Assembly: GCA_025451995.1 (NCBI GenBank)
Contig: JANWJE010000038.1
Location: forward strand, 1 to 47,538
Origin: Parachlamydiaceae bacterium
Lineage (GTDB): Bacteria; Chlamydiota; Chlamydiia; Chlamydiales; Parachlamydiaceae
Length of the DNA stretch: 47,538 nucleotides
Direction: 5' to 3'
The translations under genes were made by a program, and so were the position numbers. This document shows positions 9,467 to 18,823 of the stretch, piece by piece (the stretch's first letter is position 1; each line of letters begins with the position of its first letter). The notes under the pieces are model-generated. The model was given only the letters and a program-made list of their open reading frames with translations. It made no database searches and was not told the DNA's origin.

Positions 9467-12406
9467 ATGATTAGTCTTCCCGATAACGATTCTTATGTAT
9501 CTCCACCAAAAAATATCCCCTCGAATGACTCTTTGAATATTCAATCAACGGGTCTTTCAAATATTCAGCAAATATTTCAGCAATCGGTTGGTTCCTATCT
9601 TTCCGATATACAAAATGCCGAAGAAAAAAATTTAAAACAAATAGCTGACTTTGAAAAGAAAATAGAGGGTAATATTCCGCAAATAAATCAAAAAGCGGGC
9701 GAAATAAAAGCTGTTGAAGAAAAAATTTTAAGTTTAGAGAAGGATAAAACAAAATCACTCTTTGCAAAATTCGTATCAAGTAAATTTTTCGATGAACAAA
9801 TCAAAACTGAAAATGATAGTTTGATCGTATTAAATAGCCAATTAATACATTTAAAAAAAACACAGGAGAGCAACGCCGGTAAAATTAGAGAGATAAAGAA
9901 ATTAATAAAAATGGATAAAGATGCTTACATTGAAAAAGTGGAGAATTTTTTTAATGATGCCTTCAAACAAATAAAAATTGATAATGAAAAAAATAATTTT
10001 AATGAAATTCAAGAAATAGAACTTTTTTTTAAAAAGTATTTTTCAAAAAGCAATCAGGAAGATGAATTGCATCAAAAAATCTATCAATTATTTCACGCCC
10101 CTCATAGCAATCTTCTGCCTAAGAGAATTGTTCAAAATCGCTTGGCCGCGCACAGCGCTGCAAAAAAGGGAAATGCTTTTCAAATTTATCAAAAAATCAA
10201 AGAACAGTCTGATATCGAAGGAGAACAAGCTAAGTCATATCAAATTGTTACTTTAATCCCAAAATTAAATGCAGTCATTAAACAACACCGAACTGCCAAA
10301 GCCAAAGAAGAAGAAGAAATCATCGATGCACTTTTTTCTCTCATGTCTGAAGAGGGAACCGTTGGTTTGTATAACACAGAAAAGGATAAAGTCAACGCAA
10401 CATTTGCTAAAGAATATTTGAGAGGAATAACATTTGAAGAATGTAAATTTTTTATGGATGTTATGAAAGATAAAATGTCAGAGGAATCGCAAAAAAAGTT
10501 ACAGGATTTAGAATCCCATTCAAAAAATTTTTTTTTAACTCCTCTGTTAACCGAAGCTAGAGCAAAAGCCTATGAGTTATGTGAACACGTCGAATGGGCA
10601 TATCTCGATGAAAAAGGTGCGTTTGAAGTTGTCGATTTTAAAACCCTCCATCTTCTATACCTGCAAAAAAAAATAAAAATTAAAGCGATTAAAATACCGA
10701 ATAATATTCCGAAAAAAGAGTTAGTCTTTGCGCTATTAACGCCTTGGACTGTTCTTGCGGAAGAAAGTAACATCGAAGGTGATAGAATAAAATTAACAAA
10801 TGTTCATGTGAAAGAGCTGGTTAAAATGACGACATTGAGTTCTTTAAACAATGATGCGTTACAGGAAGCCATTTTGATGCGATTATCGGATGAAGCTCAG
10901 GTGAATGCTGTTTTAACAGCACAGTTTCAATTCCTTGATTTGCATGAAGGAAATATTGGGGTTGCCCCAAAAGTTGAAGATAACACTCACGAATTTCAAA
11001 ATTGCATTTTTTGTGTTAATGAATCCCCGGTAGGCTCATTTAATGATTTGATCCTCTTATATCTAGAAGGAAAAATAGAAAGCCAAGATGTGATTTCCTA
11101 TGTAGAAAATGAGGTTAAAGTTGAAAAAACTTTAAAAGAACTTCCCGAGTTGCAAAAAGCATTGAACTGCAAATGGGATTTGATTTTCTTTGATACCGAT
11201 CAATCTCTTTATGAGAATAACAATATCAGAATGGTAAAAAGGGGGATTTACAAATACCCGGAAAAATATAATAGAAAACAAATGCGCGAAGAAATTTCGA
11301 ATTTAAACAAGAAAAAAATGGTTTTTAATTTTTATGGATTAGAGAAATTATTAAGAAGCTCAAAATTTTATTTCCCATTACGCTCTGCTTTCTTAGCACA
11401 AGGAAAAAACTTTCCCTTGAGTAAAAATGCAATAGAAACCCTAATGCATAGGGACATGCAGGATGCTGATGTAAAACAATGGCTAAATAATGAACACTCT
11501 CCCATTTTTAAACAGCTGCCCCCCGATATTCGAGCGGACATTCAATCTCAATTAATACCTTATATTTCTAAATATTGTTTATATGAAAAAGATCATCTAC
11601 ATCCTGATATGACCATTGAAAATCTAAAAAACCAATTCATTTCTGAGATTTCTAATAGCAAAGAGGAAAATCTCAAAAACATTTGGGAAAAATTGGAAGA
11701 AGTTTTATATTCAGTCCTTGTTAACGAAGGAGACACTTGGGAAAACCTTTCAAAACAATATCAGCGTAAAGAATCAATTCTTCGAACTATCAATCCTCAG
11801 GAAATTAAATCCGATGAAAAAATTAGAATCTTTGACATCACTTCTCAATCTTCCGAGGCATTGAAAAAAAGAAAAGAGCTTGCGGCACAATTTTTTCCAA
11901 AAATTACATTGAGGCAACAAAAAGCTTTATTGGAGCGTCAGCAGGGACGTAAGATATATTTGGATCAATTTCAGGCGTTAAAAAATTCTTCATTAGGGGG
12001 AAAGGATTTATATCATCAATTGTATGAGTACATTAACCAACCCACAACACCTTTCTCTTCCTCCGAAAGAGAAATTTTTTTAAAATTTATGAATGAGCAA
12101 AAGAACCTGCTTGTTAGCGAAACTAATACTAAATCAATCAATCAATTAAAGGAGATAATTGAAAAAAAATGCCAACCAACTTATCTTAATCTAGCAAAAG
12201 CAATGTACCCTCTTCTTGCAGATGTTTATGAATTAAGTCTTTTGGTTCATGGCGAACAAGAAGCCGGTTATGATATCGGAGTAGAGCCGATTGAGGATTT
12301 GGTTTATGATGCTCTAACAAATTTTTCTCAGAATACTCCCGGTCATAAACTAGCAAAAGCTATAGGAAAGAAAGTCATCGACCTGAATAAGAGTTCATCC
12401 AAATGA
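9467..12406 (+). CDS. Large unknown protein with coiled coil, kinase-like motifs and LysM-like segment
   Basis: A 979-residue protein I do not recognise as a named family. Residues about 40-185 are rich in Lys/Glu heptads and predict a coiled coil. Near the middle, D491-L-H493-E-G-N496 followed by FFD576-T-D resembles the D-x-H-x-x-N catalytic loop and downstream metal-binding Asp of AarF/APH-type atypical kinases. From about 752 to 797 a GDTWENLSKQY stretch followed by a TINPQEI and KIRIFD ending resembles a LysM peptidoglycan-binding module. No signal peptide is visible. The stop overlaps the recD start as ATGA, so it is co-translated with recD although it is no known RecBCD component. It could be a secreted effector or a lineage-specific protein; the kinase and LysM readings are by eye only. 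Confidence 0.7.
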   Translation: MISLPDNDSYVSPPKNIPSNDSLNIQSTGLSNIQQIFQQSVGSYLSDIQNAEEKNLKQIADFEKKIEGNIPQINQKAGEIKAVEEKILSLEKDKTKSLFAKFVSSKFFDEQIKTENDSLIVLNSQLIHLKKTQESNAGKIREIKKLIKMDKDAYIEKVENFFNDAFKQIKIDNEKNNFNEIQEIELFFKKYFSKSNQEDELHQKIYQLFHAPHSNLLPKRIVQNRLAAHSAAKKGNAFQIYQKIKEQSDIEGEQAKSYQIVTLIPKLNAVIKQHRTAKAKEEEEIIDALFSLMSEEGTVGLYNTEKDKVNATFAKEYLRGITFEECKFFMDVMKDKMSEESQKKLQDLESHSKNFFLTPLLTEARAKAYELCEHVEWAYLDEKGAFEVVDFKTLHLLYLQKKIKIKAIKIPNNIPKKELVFALLTPWTVLAEESNIEGDRIKLTNVHVKELVKMTTLSSLNNDALQEAILMRLSDEAQVNAVLTAQFQFLDLHEGNIGVAPKVEDNTHEFQNCIFCVNESPVGSFNDLILLYLEGKIESQDVISYVENEVKVEKTLKELPELQKALNCKWDLIFFDTDQSLYENNNIRMVKRGIYKYPEKYNRKQMREEISNLNKKKMVFNFYGLEKLLRSSKFYFPLRSAFLAQGKNFPLSKNAIETLMHRDMQDADVKQWLNNEHSPIFKQLPPDIRADIQSQLIPYISKYCLYEKDHLHPDMTIENLKNQFISEISNSKEENLKNIWEKLEEVLYSVLVNEGDTWENLSKQYQRKESILRTINPQEIKSDEKIRIFDITSQSSEALKKRKELAAQFFPKITLRQQKALLERQQGRKIYLDQFQALKNSSLGGKDLYHQLYEYINQPTTPFSSSEREIFLKFMNEQKNLLVSETNTKSINQLKEIIEKKCQPTYLNLAKAMYPLLADVYELSLLVHGEQEAGYDIGVEPIEDLVYDALTNFSQNTPGHKLAKAIGKKVIDLNKSSSK

Positions 12407-14217
12407 GGGAAGGTTTTGCCTTTGGAGTCCTTAGAGATATAGATCCGCTCCATCCTCTTATACGAAAAAAACAACATGTAGAAGAAAATTCGTGGCCTCT
12501 TTTTCAAATTTTATTTAAAGAAAAAAGAATCGGTTATCTCGACAATCTCCTTGTGATGAGAATGTTGGTTAATGATGAAATAAAAACTGAAGAATGTATT
12601 TTATTTTTTCTTCATTTGATTTTATCTGCCAAAGCGGGACATCTTTGCTGCATTGTGAATGAGAAGGAAGTTTTGCCATCTGTATACGACCTTTGGCAAA
12701 ACGAAGAAGGCATTCCATTAACTAAAGATCTCGGTGAGCAATTAAAAGAAAGAATAAAACAGGGGGCAAGCTGTATTAAAGAGTTATTGTCAGCCGATTC
12801 TCTCATCACCATTTCTGATTCGGCGTTCTATCTTCAAAAATTTTGGTTTTATGAAACACTCTGCATCAAACACTTTCAGAACATTTTAAAGCGTGCACCC
12901 GCTATAGAATTAAATATCGAAGAAGTTCAAAGAAAAATTTCTGAGATGCAAAATAAGGGTGCGCTGCTCAGAGAACAAGCGGAGGCAATTTTAGCAGTTT
13001 GCGGATCGAGCATCACCTTAATTACCGGAGGCCCGGGTACAGGTAAAACATACACGGCCGGTCATTTGATTCGCACATTTTGGGAAAATCTAAATATAGA
13101 TGAAAAAAAATGTTGTCAAATCGCGCTAGCTGCACCGACAGGTAAAGCAGCCTCTAATCTACAAAAAAGTCTAACTAAGGTATTTGATTCCCTTGAGGGT
13201 TTACCCAAGATAGAGGCTAAAACTTTGCATGCACTCCTCGGTATTTCTTCACGAAATGGAATTGAAGAGAAAAGGCGATTGGCTGCAGATCTTGTCGTCA
13301 TCGATGAGAGTTCAATGATCGATGTGTTTTTGATGTCCACGCTTTTTCAATCACTTAAAGAAGGTGCGCGGTTAGTTTTACTGGGCGATCCGCACCAGCT
13401 TCCTTCGGTAGAGGCGGGAAGTGTCTTTGCTGACTTGGTTCAATTATCTCATAAAATTTCTATCCCCTCCATTTCACTTTCTGTCTGCATGCGGGCAGAG
13501 CTAAAATCCTTAGTCAATTTTGGGGCCCTAATCAATTCAGGAAAGGGACAAAAGGCATTAGAGCAATGTTTTGATAACGAGCAGGCAGAGATTCAATTGA
13601 TTCCATTGGAAAAGCATCCCAAGCAGTTTATCAAGAGATCTATTGCGATTTTTCATTCTTATTTACATGTTCAAAGGGAAACTCCTTTTAGGATTCTTTC
13701 TCCCCTTCGAAAAGGACCTTTTGGATCTGAAACCATCAATCAATTGATTTGGGAAAAACTCATCGATTCGCTTCCCAATACAGGCACAGTCACAATTCCA
13801 ATCATGGTAACAGTGAATGATTACAAACAAGAGCTCTTTAATGGCGAAACGGGCATCTTGATTCGCTCCCTTCCCCTGCGGTCATCCTCCTATGAGGATT
13901 ATGCCATTTTTCCATCAAGGCAAGGGGATAGGCAAGAGCGGAAGATCTCCGCAGCCCTACTTCCCAAATATGAGCTGGCTTTTTGCCTTTCTGTTCACAA
14001 AAGTCAAGGGAGTGAGTTTGACAATGTCATCCTTCTTCTTCCCGAAGGTTCGCAAAATTTTGGAAGAGAAATGCTCTATACAGCCATTACCCGGGCAAGA
14101 AAATCGATAGAGATTCACGGCACACAAGAAACTTTCTTAGAAACAGTCTCTCGCAAAAATCTTCGCCTATCTCAAATAAAAGAGCGCGTGATGAATGGAT
14201 TGTTCGAAAAACAATAA
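12403..14217 (+). CDS. recD: Exodeoxyribonuclease V alpha subunit RecD
   Basis: A 604-residue 5'-3' SF1 helicase of RecBCD, about the E. coli length. An N-terminal RecD domain is followed by Walker A GGPGTGKTYTAG near residue 210, motif II VVIDESSMID, motif III LLGDPHQLPSVEAGSVF, a GRE-less C-terminal UvrD-like part with SVHKSQGSEFDNV, and final motif VI YTAITRARKSIEI. All motifs look intact. It completes recBCD in this cluster, separated from recB by the 979-residue gene, whose stop codon it overlaps (ATGA). It ends 19 bp before a tRNA gene. Chlamydiae can carry a second RecD-like protein elsewhere, but context makes this the RecBCD partner. Confidence 0.95.
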   Translation: MREGFAFGVLRDIDPLHPLIRKKQHVEENSWPLFQILFKEKRIGYLDNLLVMRMLVNDEIKTEECILFFLHLILSAKAGHLCCIVNEKEVLPSVYDLWQNEEGIPLTKDLGEQLKERIKQGASCIKELLSADSLITISDSAFYLQKFWFYETLCIKHFQNILKRAPAIELNIEEVQRKISEMQNKGALLREQAEAILAVCGSSITLITGGPGTGKTYTAGHLIRTFWENLNIDEKKCCQIALAAPTGKAASNLQKSLTKVFDSLEGLPKIEAKTLHALLGISSRNGIEEKRRLAADLVVIDESSMIDVFLMSTLFQSLKEGARLVLLGDPHQLPSVEAGSVFADLVQLSHKISIPSISLSVCMRAELKSLVNFGALINSGKGQKALEQCFDNEQAEIQLIPLEKHPKQFIKRSIAIFHSYLHVQRETPFRILSPLRKGPFGSETINQLIWEKLIDSLPNTGTVTIPIMVTVNDYKQELFNGETGILIRSLPLRSSSYEDYAIFPSRQGDRQERKISAALLPKYELAFCLSVHKSQGSEFDNVILLLPEGSQNFGREMLYTAITRARKSIEIHGTQETFLETVSRKNLRLSQIKERVMNGLFEKQ

Positions 14218-14236
14218 AATGACATATTGATCACTT

Positions 14237-14309
14237 GCCTAAATAGCTCAGTTGGTAGAGCAGCGCATTCGTAATGCGAAGGTCGTCGGTTCGACTCCGG
14301 CTTTGGGCA
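14237..14309 (+). tRNA. tRNA-Thr (anticodon CGT)
   Basis: A 73-nt cloverleaf. The acceptor GCCTAAA pairs with TTTGGGC (one G-T wobble), the D arm is GCTC/GAGC, the anticodon loop is TTCGTAA with anticodon CGT, the T arm is GTCGG/CCGGC, and the discriminator base is A. The D-arm to variable-loop sequence closely matches E. coli tRNA-Thr(CGT). CCA is not encoded. The 3' half is the attachment site of the island that follows; the present acceptor end was probably supplied by the island. Confidence 0.97.
14264..14298 (+). repeat. attL core (direct repeat in tRNA-Thr)
   Basis: The 35-bp segment starts CGCATTCGTAATGCGAAGG and covers the anticodon arm through the T loop; it is identical to 29446-29480. 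Similarity continues with a few mismatches to the end of the tRNA acceptor stem. It is the usual target of tRNA-specific tyrosine integrases. Confidence 0.95.
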
Positions 14310-14367
14310 ATTCATTTTTAATTGTTGAGAGGTATGCCAGAAAGCGATTCATTTGGCCCTCCATTTT

Positions 14368-14412
14368 TGGACCAATCGGCTAAGCCACTGCCGTGGACCA
14401 AGGGTGGACCAA
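14368..14412 (+). promoter_or_regulatory. Putative integrase arm-binding sites, left end
   Basis: Three direct copies of TGGACCAA lie at 14368, 14394 and 14405. The last two are 11 bp apart, about one helical turn. A matching pair with the same 11-bp spacing sits at the right end (29310, 29321). Position between att core and integrase start, repetition and equal phasing fit arm-type sites of a tyrosine recombinase; binding is inferred. Confidence 0.6.
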
Positions 14413-14504
14413 ATGAGGACAGCAAGCAGCAACAACCTACAGCAAGTCTCGTTAACAGTTCAGTAGCTGACCCAATTTTTTATCTTAAAAATAGGGTCAT
14501 TGCA

Positions 14505-15617
14505 ATGAAAGATCTCGATAAGCTCAAAAAGAGTCTGCCATCTGGCATTGATATTCGAATTACGAGTAAGAATGTGGTGAAATTCCGAGCCAGATTTAGA
14601 AAGAAAGGATATCCAGAAGTATTTAAAACCACCTCTGATCTCAAATCAGCAAAGCGATGGCTAGCTGAACAAGAACGGAGTTCTTTAATTGGAGAACTTC
14701 ATCCGACAGCAATGACAGGAAACAAGCACACGTTTAGCGATGCAGTTAATCGTTACACAGAAGAGGAACTCCCTAAAAAAGGAAATGATGCAAAAAATCG
14801 ATTATATCATCTTACCTCGTTCGAAAAACATCTTGGAAAACTCAAATTTTCTTCTATCCGCTCTTCGGATATCAAAGATGCGTTATTGAATATAGAAAAA
14901 GAAAAGGCGAAGGAAAGCAAGCAACTAGCTCCAGCAACAATCGTAAGATACTTAGCTTCAATTTCACATCTTTTTTCAATTGCATGGAAGGAATGGGAAT
15001 GGATTTACGAAAATCCCATTAAAAAGATTTCCAAGCCATCAGTTTCCAATGCTCGCCAACGTTATTTATCTCAAGATGAGTTAAGTAGGCTTCTTAAACA
15101 AACCAAGAAGAGTAAATGCCCTATATTGTTGATCACAACTGTTCTCGCTTTATCTACAGGTATGCGAGACGGTGAAATCATGGGGTTGAAAATTGGAAAT
15201 ATTCAGCGTGATCAGCAACTCATCATTCTTCGTAGCTCTAAAAATGGAGAACCTCGGTTTATCCCTTTAAAAGGCTACGCCTATGATCTATTGATAGATT
15301 ATCTTTCTGAGAATAGCGATCCAGATGCGTTGCTTTTTCCATCTCCTGATGATCCTAAAAGATCTTATGATACTCGCTCTGCTTGGCGTGCAGCTTTAAA
15401 AAGAGCCAATATAAAGAATTTCCGGCGCCATGATTTAAGGCATACTACGGCATCTTATCACCGCATGAATGGCATAGGTCTGCATGATATCGGAACTCTT
15501 CTTGGTCATAAAGATTCTAGAAGCACTGCTCGCTACGCTCATATTTCGACAGAATATAAATCAAAAATGGTCGAGGAACTCGATCAAACACTTTTTGGAG
15601 GTTTCAGTGACAAATAA
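14505..15617 (+). CDS. int: Tyrosine-recombinase integrase of the tRNA-Thr island
   Basis: A 370-residue phage-type integrase. An N-terminal arm-binding part is followed by a SAM-like core-binding domain (about 75-185) and a catalytic domain. The catalytic set is complete: R221 (TGMRDGE), H309-x-x-R312 (RRHDLRH), H335 (LLGHKD) and Y344 (ARYAHIS). I chose the ATG at 14505 because the open frame upstream to 14322 runs through the repeated arm-site DNA, begins only with TTG and looks non-coding. It should catalyse integration and excision between attL and attR. Its 3' end overlaps the next gene by 11 bp. Confidence 0.95.
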   Translation: MKDLDKLKKSLPSGIDIRITSKNVVKFRARFRKKGYPEVFKTTSDLKSAKRWLAEQERSSLIGELHPTAMTGNKHTFSDAVNRYTEEELPKKGNDAKNRLYHLTSFEKHLGKLKFSSIRSSDIKDALLNIEKEKAKESKQLAPATIVRYLASISHLFSIAWKEWEWIYENPIKKISKPSVSNARQRYLSQDELSRLLKQTKKSKCPILLITTVLALSTGMRDGEIMGLKIGNIQRDQQLIILRSSKNGEPRFIPLKGYAYDLLIDYLSENSDPDALLFPSPDDPKRSYDTRSAWRAALKRANIKNFRRHDLRHTTASYHRMNGIGLHDIGTLLGHKDSRSTARYAHISTEYKSKMVEELDQTLFGGFSDK

Positions 15618-16278
15618 AGTAGCAAAACGAAAAGAATTTTCGATCAAGGATATTGCTTCAATGAATGCATCAAATAAATATATTCCCTTAGTTGAAAAAG
15701 GATGGTGGTCATCCCAGGAAGCTATATGTGCTTTTTTAAGATATCCTATCGAGAAGGCATCTATCTTTTCATCCTTTGCGAGGATTACAGCTACAAAAGA
15801 AGGGCTTCATTTAAAAAATCTTGTAGGGGCCGCTGAAGCGGATAGTTCTGTTGAAGGAATCTTTTACGATAAAATATGCGGATTATATCGAGCATCTTGC
15901 AAAGCATGGGTAGAGTGGGCTTTGACTAAACCATCCATCACGATAGAAGATGAAATGCAAGAAGCGGTAGGGATTAAAGCGGATGAAAATTCACGACCGA
16001 ACGAGTCTTATAGGCAAGCCGAAGAGCCCATAATAAGAAATAAGTTTCTGGGGGCCGCCGCAGTTGTCTTACACGTTTGTCCTGATGCTTCATTAAAGGA
16101 CATAATGGATACGGTTATAGCTACGAAGGTTTTATCCTACTTGCCTACGGATAAGACACTGAGAAAGTGGTTAAAAGAAGCAAAAATCCAGCTTAAAAGC
16201 AAAAATCCTGGAGGAAACAGAACAGAGATCAGAAAAAAATTAAATTTGATCATTCCAGAGTCTAACGATAAAAAATAA
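15607..16278 (+). CDS. Unknown island protein downstream of integrase
   Basis: A 223-residue soluble protein of no family I recognise. I chose the GTG start at 15607 because GGAGG lies 5-6 bases upstream, inside the end of int; the frame is open further upstream but has no ribosome site there. The C-terminal third (TDKTLRKWLKEAKIQLKSK) is basic and may contact DNA. The 11-bp overlap with int implies co-expression, so a role in recombination directionality or replication initiation is plausible but unproven. Confidence 0.75.
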   Translation: MTNKVAKRKEFSIKDIASMNASNKYIPLVEKGWWSSQEAICAFLRYPIEKASIFSSFARITATKEGLHLKNLVGAAEADSSVEGIFYDKICGLYRASCKAWVEWALTKPSITIEDEMQEAVGIKADENSRPNESYRQAEEPIIRNKFLGAAAVVLHVCPDASLKDIMDTVIATKVLSYLPTDKTLRKWLKEAKIQLKSKNPGGNRTEIRKKLNLIIPESNDKK

Positions 16279-16419
16279 TCCAAGAATACTCTTAAACTCT
16301 AGAAATTTGCTCAATACTAGAACCAGTTAAAAATAGCTCACTGAAGGGAATTTTCATAAAGGATTTAAGCAGCTCTAATATGTACGTGAACCAACATTAA
16401 CGCAACATAAGGAGCTGTT

Positions 16420-16629
16420 ATGAACGAAAAATTGAAATCCGAACTTATTCCTTTAACCAAATGGAATGATTTCCATATTTGGCCAACGATAGGAGGTTTA
16501 AGGCATCTGGTAGCAAATGCAAAAAGAAAAAAATTTGAAAGAGTTGTTGTCAGAGCAAATGGACGAGTTCTCATTGATGAGAAGGCTTTCATGGAATGGG
16601 CCAAATCACAAGAGGCTTGTAAAAAATGA
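16420..16629 (+). CDS. Excisionase/AlpA-like DNA-binding protein
   Basis: A 69-residue protein with a winged-helix/MerR-like excisionase layout: WPTIGGLRHLVANA, then a basic stretch, VVVRANGRVLIDEKAFMEW, the typical 'recognition then LIDEKAF' ending of small phage and island regulators. A clear ribosome site (AAGGAG, 6 bases before ATG) supports the start. Its stop overlaps the primase gene start as ATGA. By analogy to AlpA/Xis proteins it may direct excision or activate the replication module. The 140 bp upstream contain no gene and probably the promoter. Confidence 0.75.
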   Translation: MNEKLKSELIPLTKWNDFHIWPTIGGLRHLVANAKRKKFERVVVRANGRVLIDEKAFMEWAKSQEACKK

Positions 16630-18251
16630 TACTAGAAGAAATTCTTTCCATCCTTGAAACAAAAACAGGGCATAAGCCTAAAGCAAGTGGTAGGGGGTAT
16701 TCTTCTAGATGTCCATGTAGTCAACATCAAGACAGAAAGCCAAGTTTATCCGTTGCTGAGGGAGATGATGGAAAAATTTTATTCAATTGTCATGCTGGCT
16801 GTACTTTTGAAACAATATGTCAAGAGCTGGGCGTAAAGCCCGGCCAGCTTTTCAATAACGATATGCATACTTCGTTACCAAACCAGCATTATTATTATCA
16901 TGATGAAAATGGTAAAGTCCTCTATCGAAAGGTAAAAACATCTTCAAAAAAATTTTTCTTTGAAAGATTTGAAAATGAAAAATGGATTAGGGGTTTAAAA
17001 GATACTTCGAGGGTAATTTACAACTTGCCTGAAGTGATTTGTGCTATACAAGAAGGGCGTAAAGTTGCAATTGTAGAGGGAGAAAAAGATGCGGAAACTC
17101 TACGAAAACTTGGATATGTGGCTACTACAAATGACACTGGCGCCGGAAAAAACAAATGGCAGAATATCCATTCAGAAATACTTAAAGATGCGAATGTAAT
17201 TCTTTTCTTTGATTATGATGATACAGGAGTGGACCATCGCGAAAATATTATTAAACATTTAAAAGGCTGCGTGAAAAGCTTGAGACTGGTTAATCTGCCA
17301 GGATATGAAGTTGTTCCCAAGAATGGAAAAGATGTATCTGATTGGTTAAAGGAAGGAAAAACCTCTACAGATCTTAAGAAGGTCATAGAAGACGCTGTGG
17401 TAATTATAGAAGCTTCTAAAGCCGCTGAAGGAAAGATCCTAAATAATATTATTAAAGCAGTATCTATAGAAAATCTTTTGAAAATGGAACTAGAGACTCC
17501 AGAGTGTTTTTTAGAGCCATTTATTACAAAATCATCGTTAGGCATGATTTACGCTCCTAGAGGTGTTGGAAAAACATATTTTGCGTTAAGCATCGGATAC
17601 GCCTTATCATCCGGCACAAGTTTTTTGAAGTTCCGAGCGCCTAAACCTCGCAAGATACTTTATTTAGATGGGGAAATGTCTATCTTTACGATGAAAGAGC
17701 GCATGAAAAAAATTTATCACAGTTACGAAATCAAGCCCTTAGAAAATTATTTTCAATTGGTGAACTCGTTTTTGCAGGAACAGACTCTTCCTGATCTAGG
17801 CTCTTCAAATGAGCAAAAATTGTTAGATTCATTAATTGAAGATGTCGACGTGATTATCGTAGACAATTTATCTTGCTGGATAACAAGTGGGGTTGAAAAT
17901 GAAGGTGAAAGCTGGTTGCCTGTCTTAGCTTGGGCACTTAAGCAAAGGCGTCGAGGAAAAGCTGTAGTATTCATTCACCACGCAAATAGAACTAATGGAC
18001 CTCGAGGAAGCAGCCGGAGAGAAGATGCTCTCGATTATGTCATCAAGTTAGATAAGCCCCCTGGTTATAAAGCTGAAGACGGTGCGTGTTTTGTTATGTC
18101 ATTTGAGAAACATCGTTCCTGGCATGGAAAAGATGTCGAAAGCATACTGGTTAAACTTGTAGATTTGCCTGATGGAAAACAAAATTGGGAATGGTCGATC
18201 TTTAACAGTAATGAGAACAATGAAACTCTTATTGCAGAAATAAAAGGCTAA
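16626..18251 (+). CDS. Island replication protein: CHC2-like zinc finger, TOPRIM and RecA-like helicase (primase-helicase)
   Basis: A 541-residue protein. An N-terminal CHC2-type zinc-binding segment (C-x-C-x-x-H early, then NCHAGC) is followed by a TOPRIM domain with VEGEKD (E151) and FFDYDD (D196, D198), and a RecA/DnaB-like ATPase with Walker A GVGKT (313-317), an LDGEMS motif and Walker B IIVDN. Such fusions prime and unwind DNA to start replication of satellites, plasmids and phages. The frame stops at 18251. In the -1 frame the sequence continues through an A-run into a helix-turn-helix tail (18245-18334), so the native C-terminus has probably been lost by a frameshift. Start overlap with the upstream regulator suggests coupling. 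Confidence 0.88.
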   Translation: MILEEILSILETKTGHKPKASGRGYSSRCPCSQHQDRKPSLSVAEGDDGKILFNCHAGCTFETICQELGVKPGQLFNNDMHTSLPNQHYYYHDENGKVLYRKVKTSSKKFFFERFENEKWIRGLKDTSRVIYNLPEVICAIQEGRKVAIVEGEKDAETLRKLGYVATTNDTGAGKNKWQNIHSEILKDANVILFFDYDDTGVDHRENIIKHLKGCVKSLRLVNLPGYEVVPKNGKDVSDWLKEGKTSTDLKKVIEDAVVIIEASKAAEGKILNNIIKAVSIENLLKMELETPECFLEPFITKSSLGMIYAPRGVGKTYFALSIGYALSSGTSFLKFRAPKPRKILYLDGEMSIFTMKERMKKIYHSYEIKPLENYFQLVNSFLQEQTLPDLGSSNEQKLLDSLIEDVDVIIVDNLSCWITSGVENEGESWLPVLAWALKQRRRGKAVVFIHHANRTNGPRGSSRREDALDYVIKLDKPPGYKAEDGACFVMSFEKHRSWHGKDVESILVKLVDLPDGKQNWEWSIFNSNENNETLIAEIKG

Positions 18252-18334
18252 AGAGCGACGGGAAAACGCATGAAGAAATCGGAGGGGAATTGGGGATATC
18301 TAAATCAACCGTTAGTCGAAAATTAAGAAAATAA
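18245..18334 (+). pseudogene. Out-of-frame helix-turn-helix tail of the primase-helicase
   Basis: Reading the -1 frame relative to the primase gives a 29-residue tail containing KTHEEIGGELGISKSTVSRK before a stop at 18332. ELGISKSTVSRKL is a classical HTH, and primase-helicases of mobile elements often end in such a motif. The frame has no start codon. The shift lies at or before the AAAA tract at 18242-18245. Confidence 0.7.
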
Positions 18335-18400
18335 GAATTGTTTCATGTTTCACCCCTCTAGGAGATGAAATGTGAAACAGGTGTATTCGTGGAGAAAGAT

Positions 18401-18823
18401 ATGAAAACTCAAAATGAAAAGAAGCGATTTGTTGAATTGCGAGCCAAGGGTCTTTCTTATGACAAAATATCTAAAGAGCTCGGAATCTCTAAACCTACTT
18501 TGATCAAATGGAACGATGAACTAAAAAATGAAATAGCAAATATTAGATATTTTGAATTTGAATCGATTATCGCTGAATATAGTTTATCTAAACGTAGCCG
18601 CCTTGAGTCTTTTTCTATCATTTTAAGCAAAGCCTTAGAAGAACTGAAAGAAAGATCCTTCGATGAGATCAACGTTAAGGATCTTGTAAATATTATTTTC
18701 CAGATGAACCAAAAAATTCAAACCGAGGTTGGAAATCTGAAATTTCATACAGACGAATATGATATCGATGACAATATTAAGCTGAACGTTTTGAAAGAGA
18801 AAACTTTACCATTTGTTTACTAA
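18401..18823 (+). CDS. Small HTH DNA-binding protein of the island
   Basis: A 140-residue protein with an N-terminal helix-turn-helix (GLSYDKISKELGISKPTLIKW) followed by a long helical segment (about 50-110), the layout of phage terminase small subunits and related island proteins. I chose ATG 18401, with GGAG seven bases upstream; the ATG at 18365 has GGAG directly abutting it and is a poorer site. It may recognise the element's own DNA for replication or packaging by a helper, but this is inference. Confidence 0.7.
   Translation: MKTQNEKKRFVELRAKGLSYDKISKELGISKPTLIKWNDELKNEIANIRYFEFESIIAEYSLSKRSRLESFSIILSKALEELKERSFDEINVKDLVNIIFQMNQKIQTEVGNLKFHTDEYDIDDNIKLNVLKEKTLPFVY

Noticed and set aside
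14322-14504. Longer integrase N-terminus
   Set aside because: It begins with TTG, runs through the TGGACCAA repeat DNA, and the residues do not resemble an integrase.
18240-18251. Programmed -1 frameshift in the primase-helicase gene
   Set aside because: The A-run is not a proper X-XXY-YYZ slippery site in frame, and no stimulatory structure is evident; a mutation is more likely.
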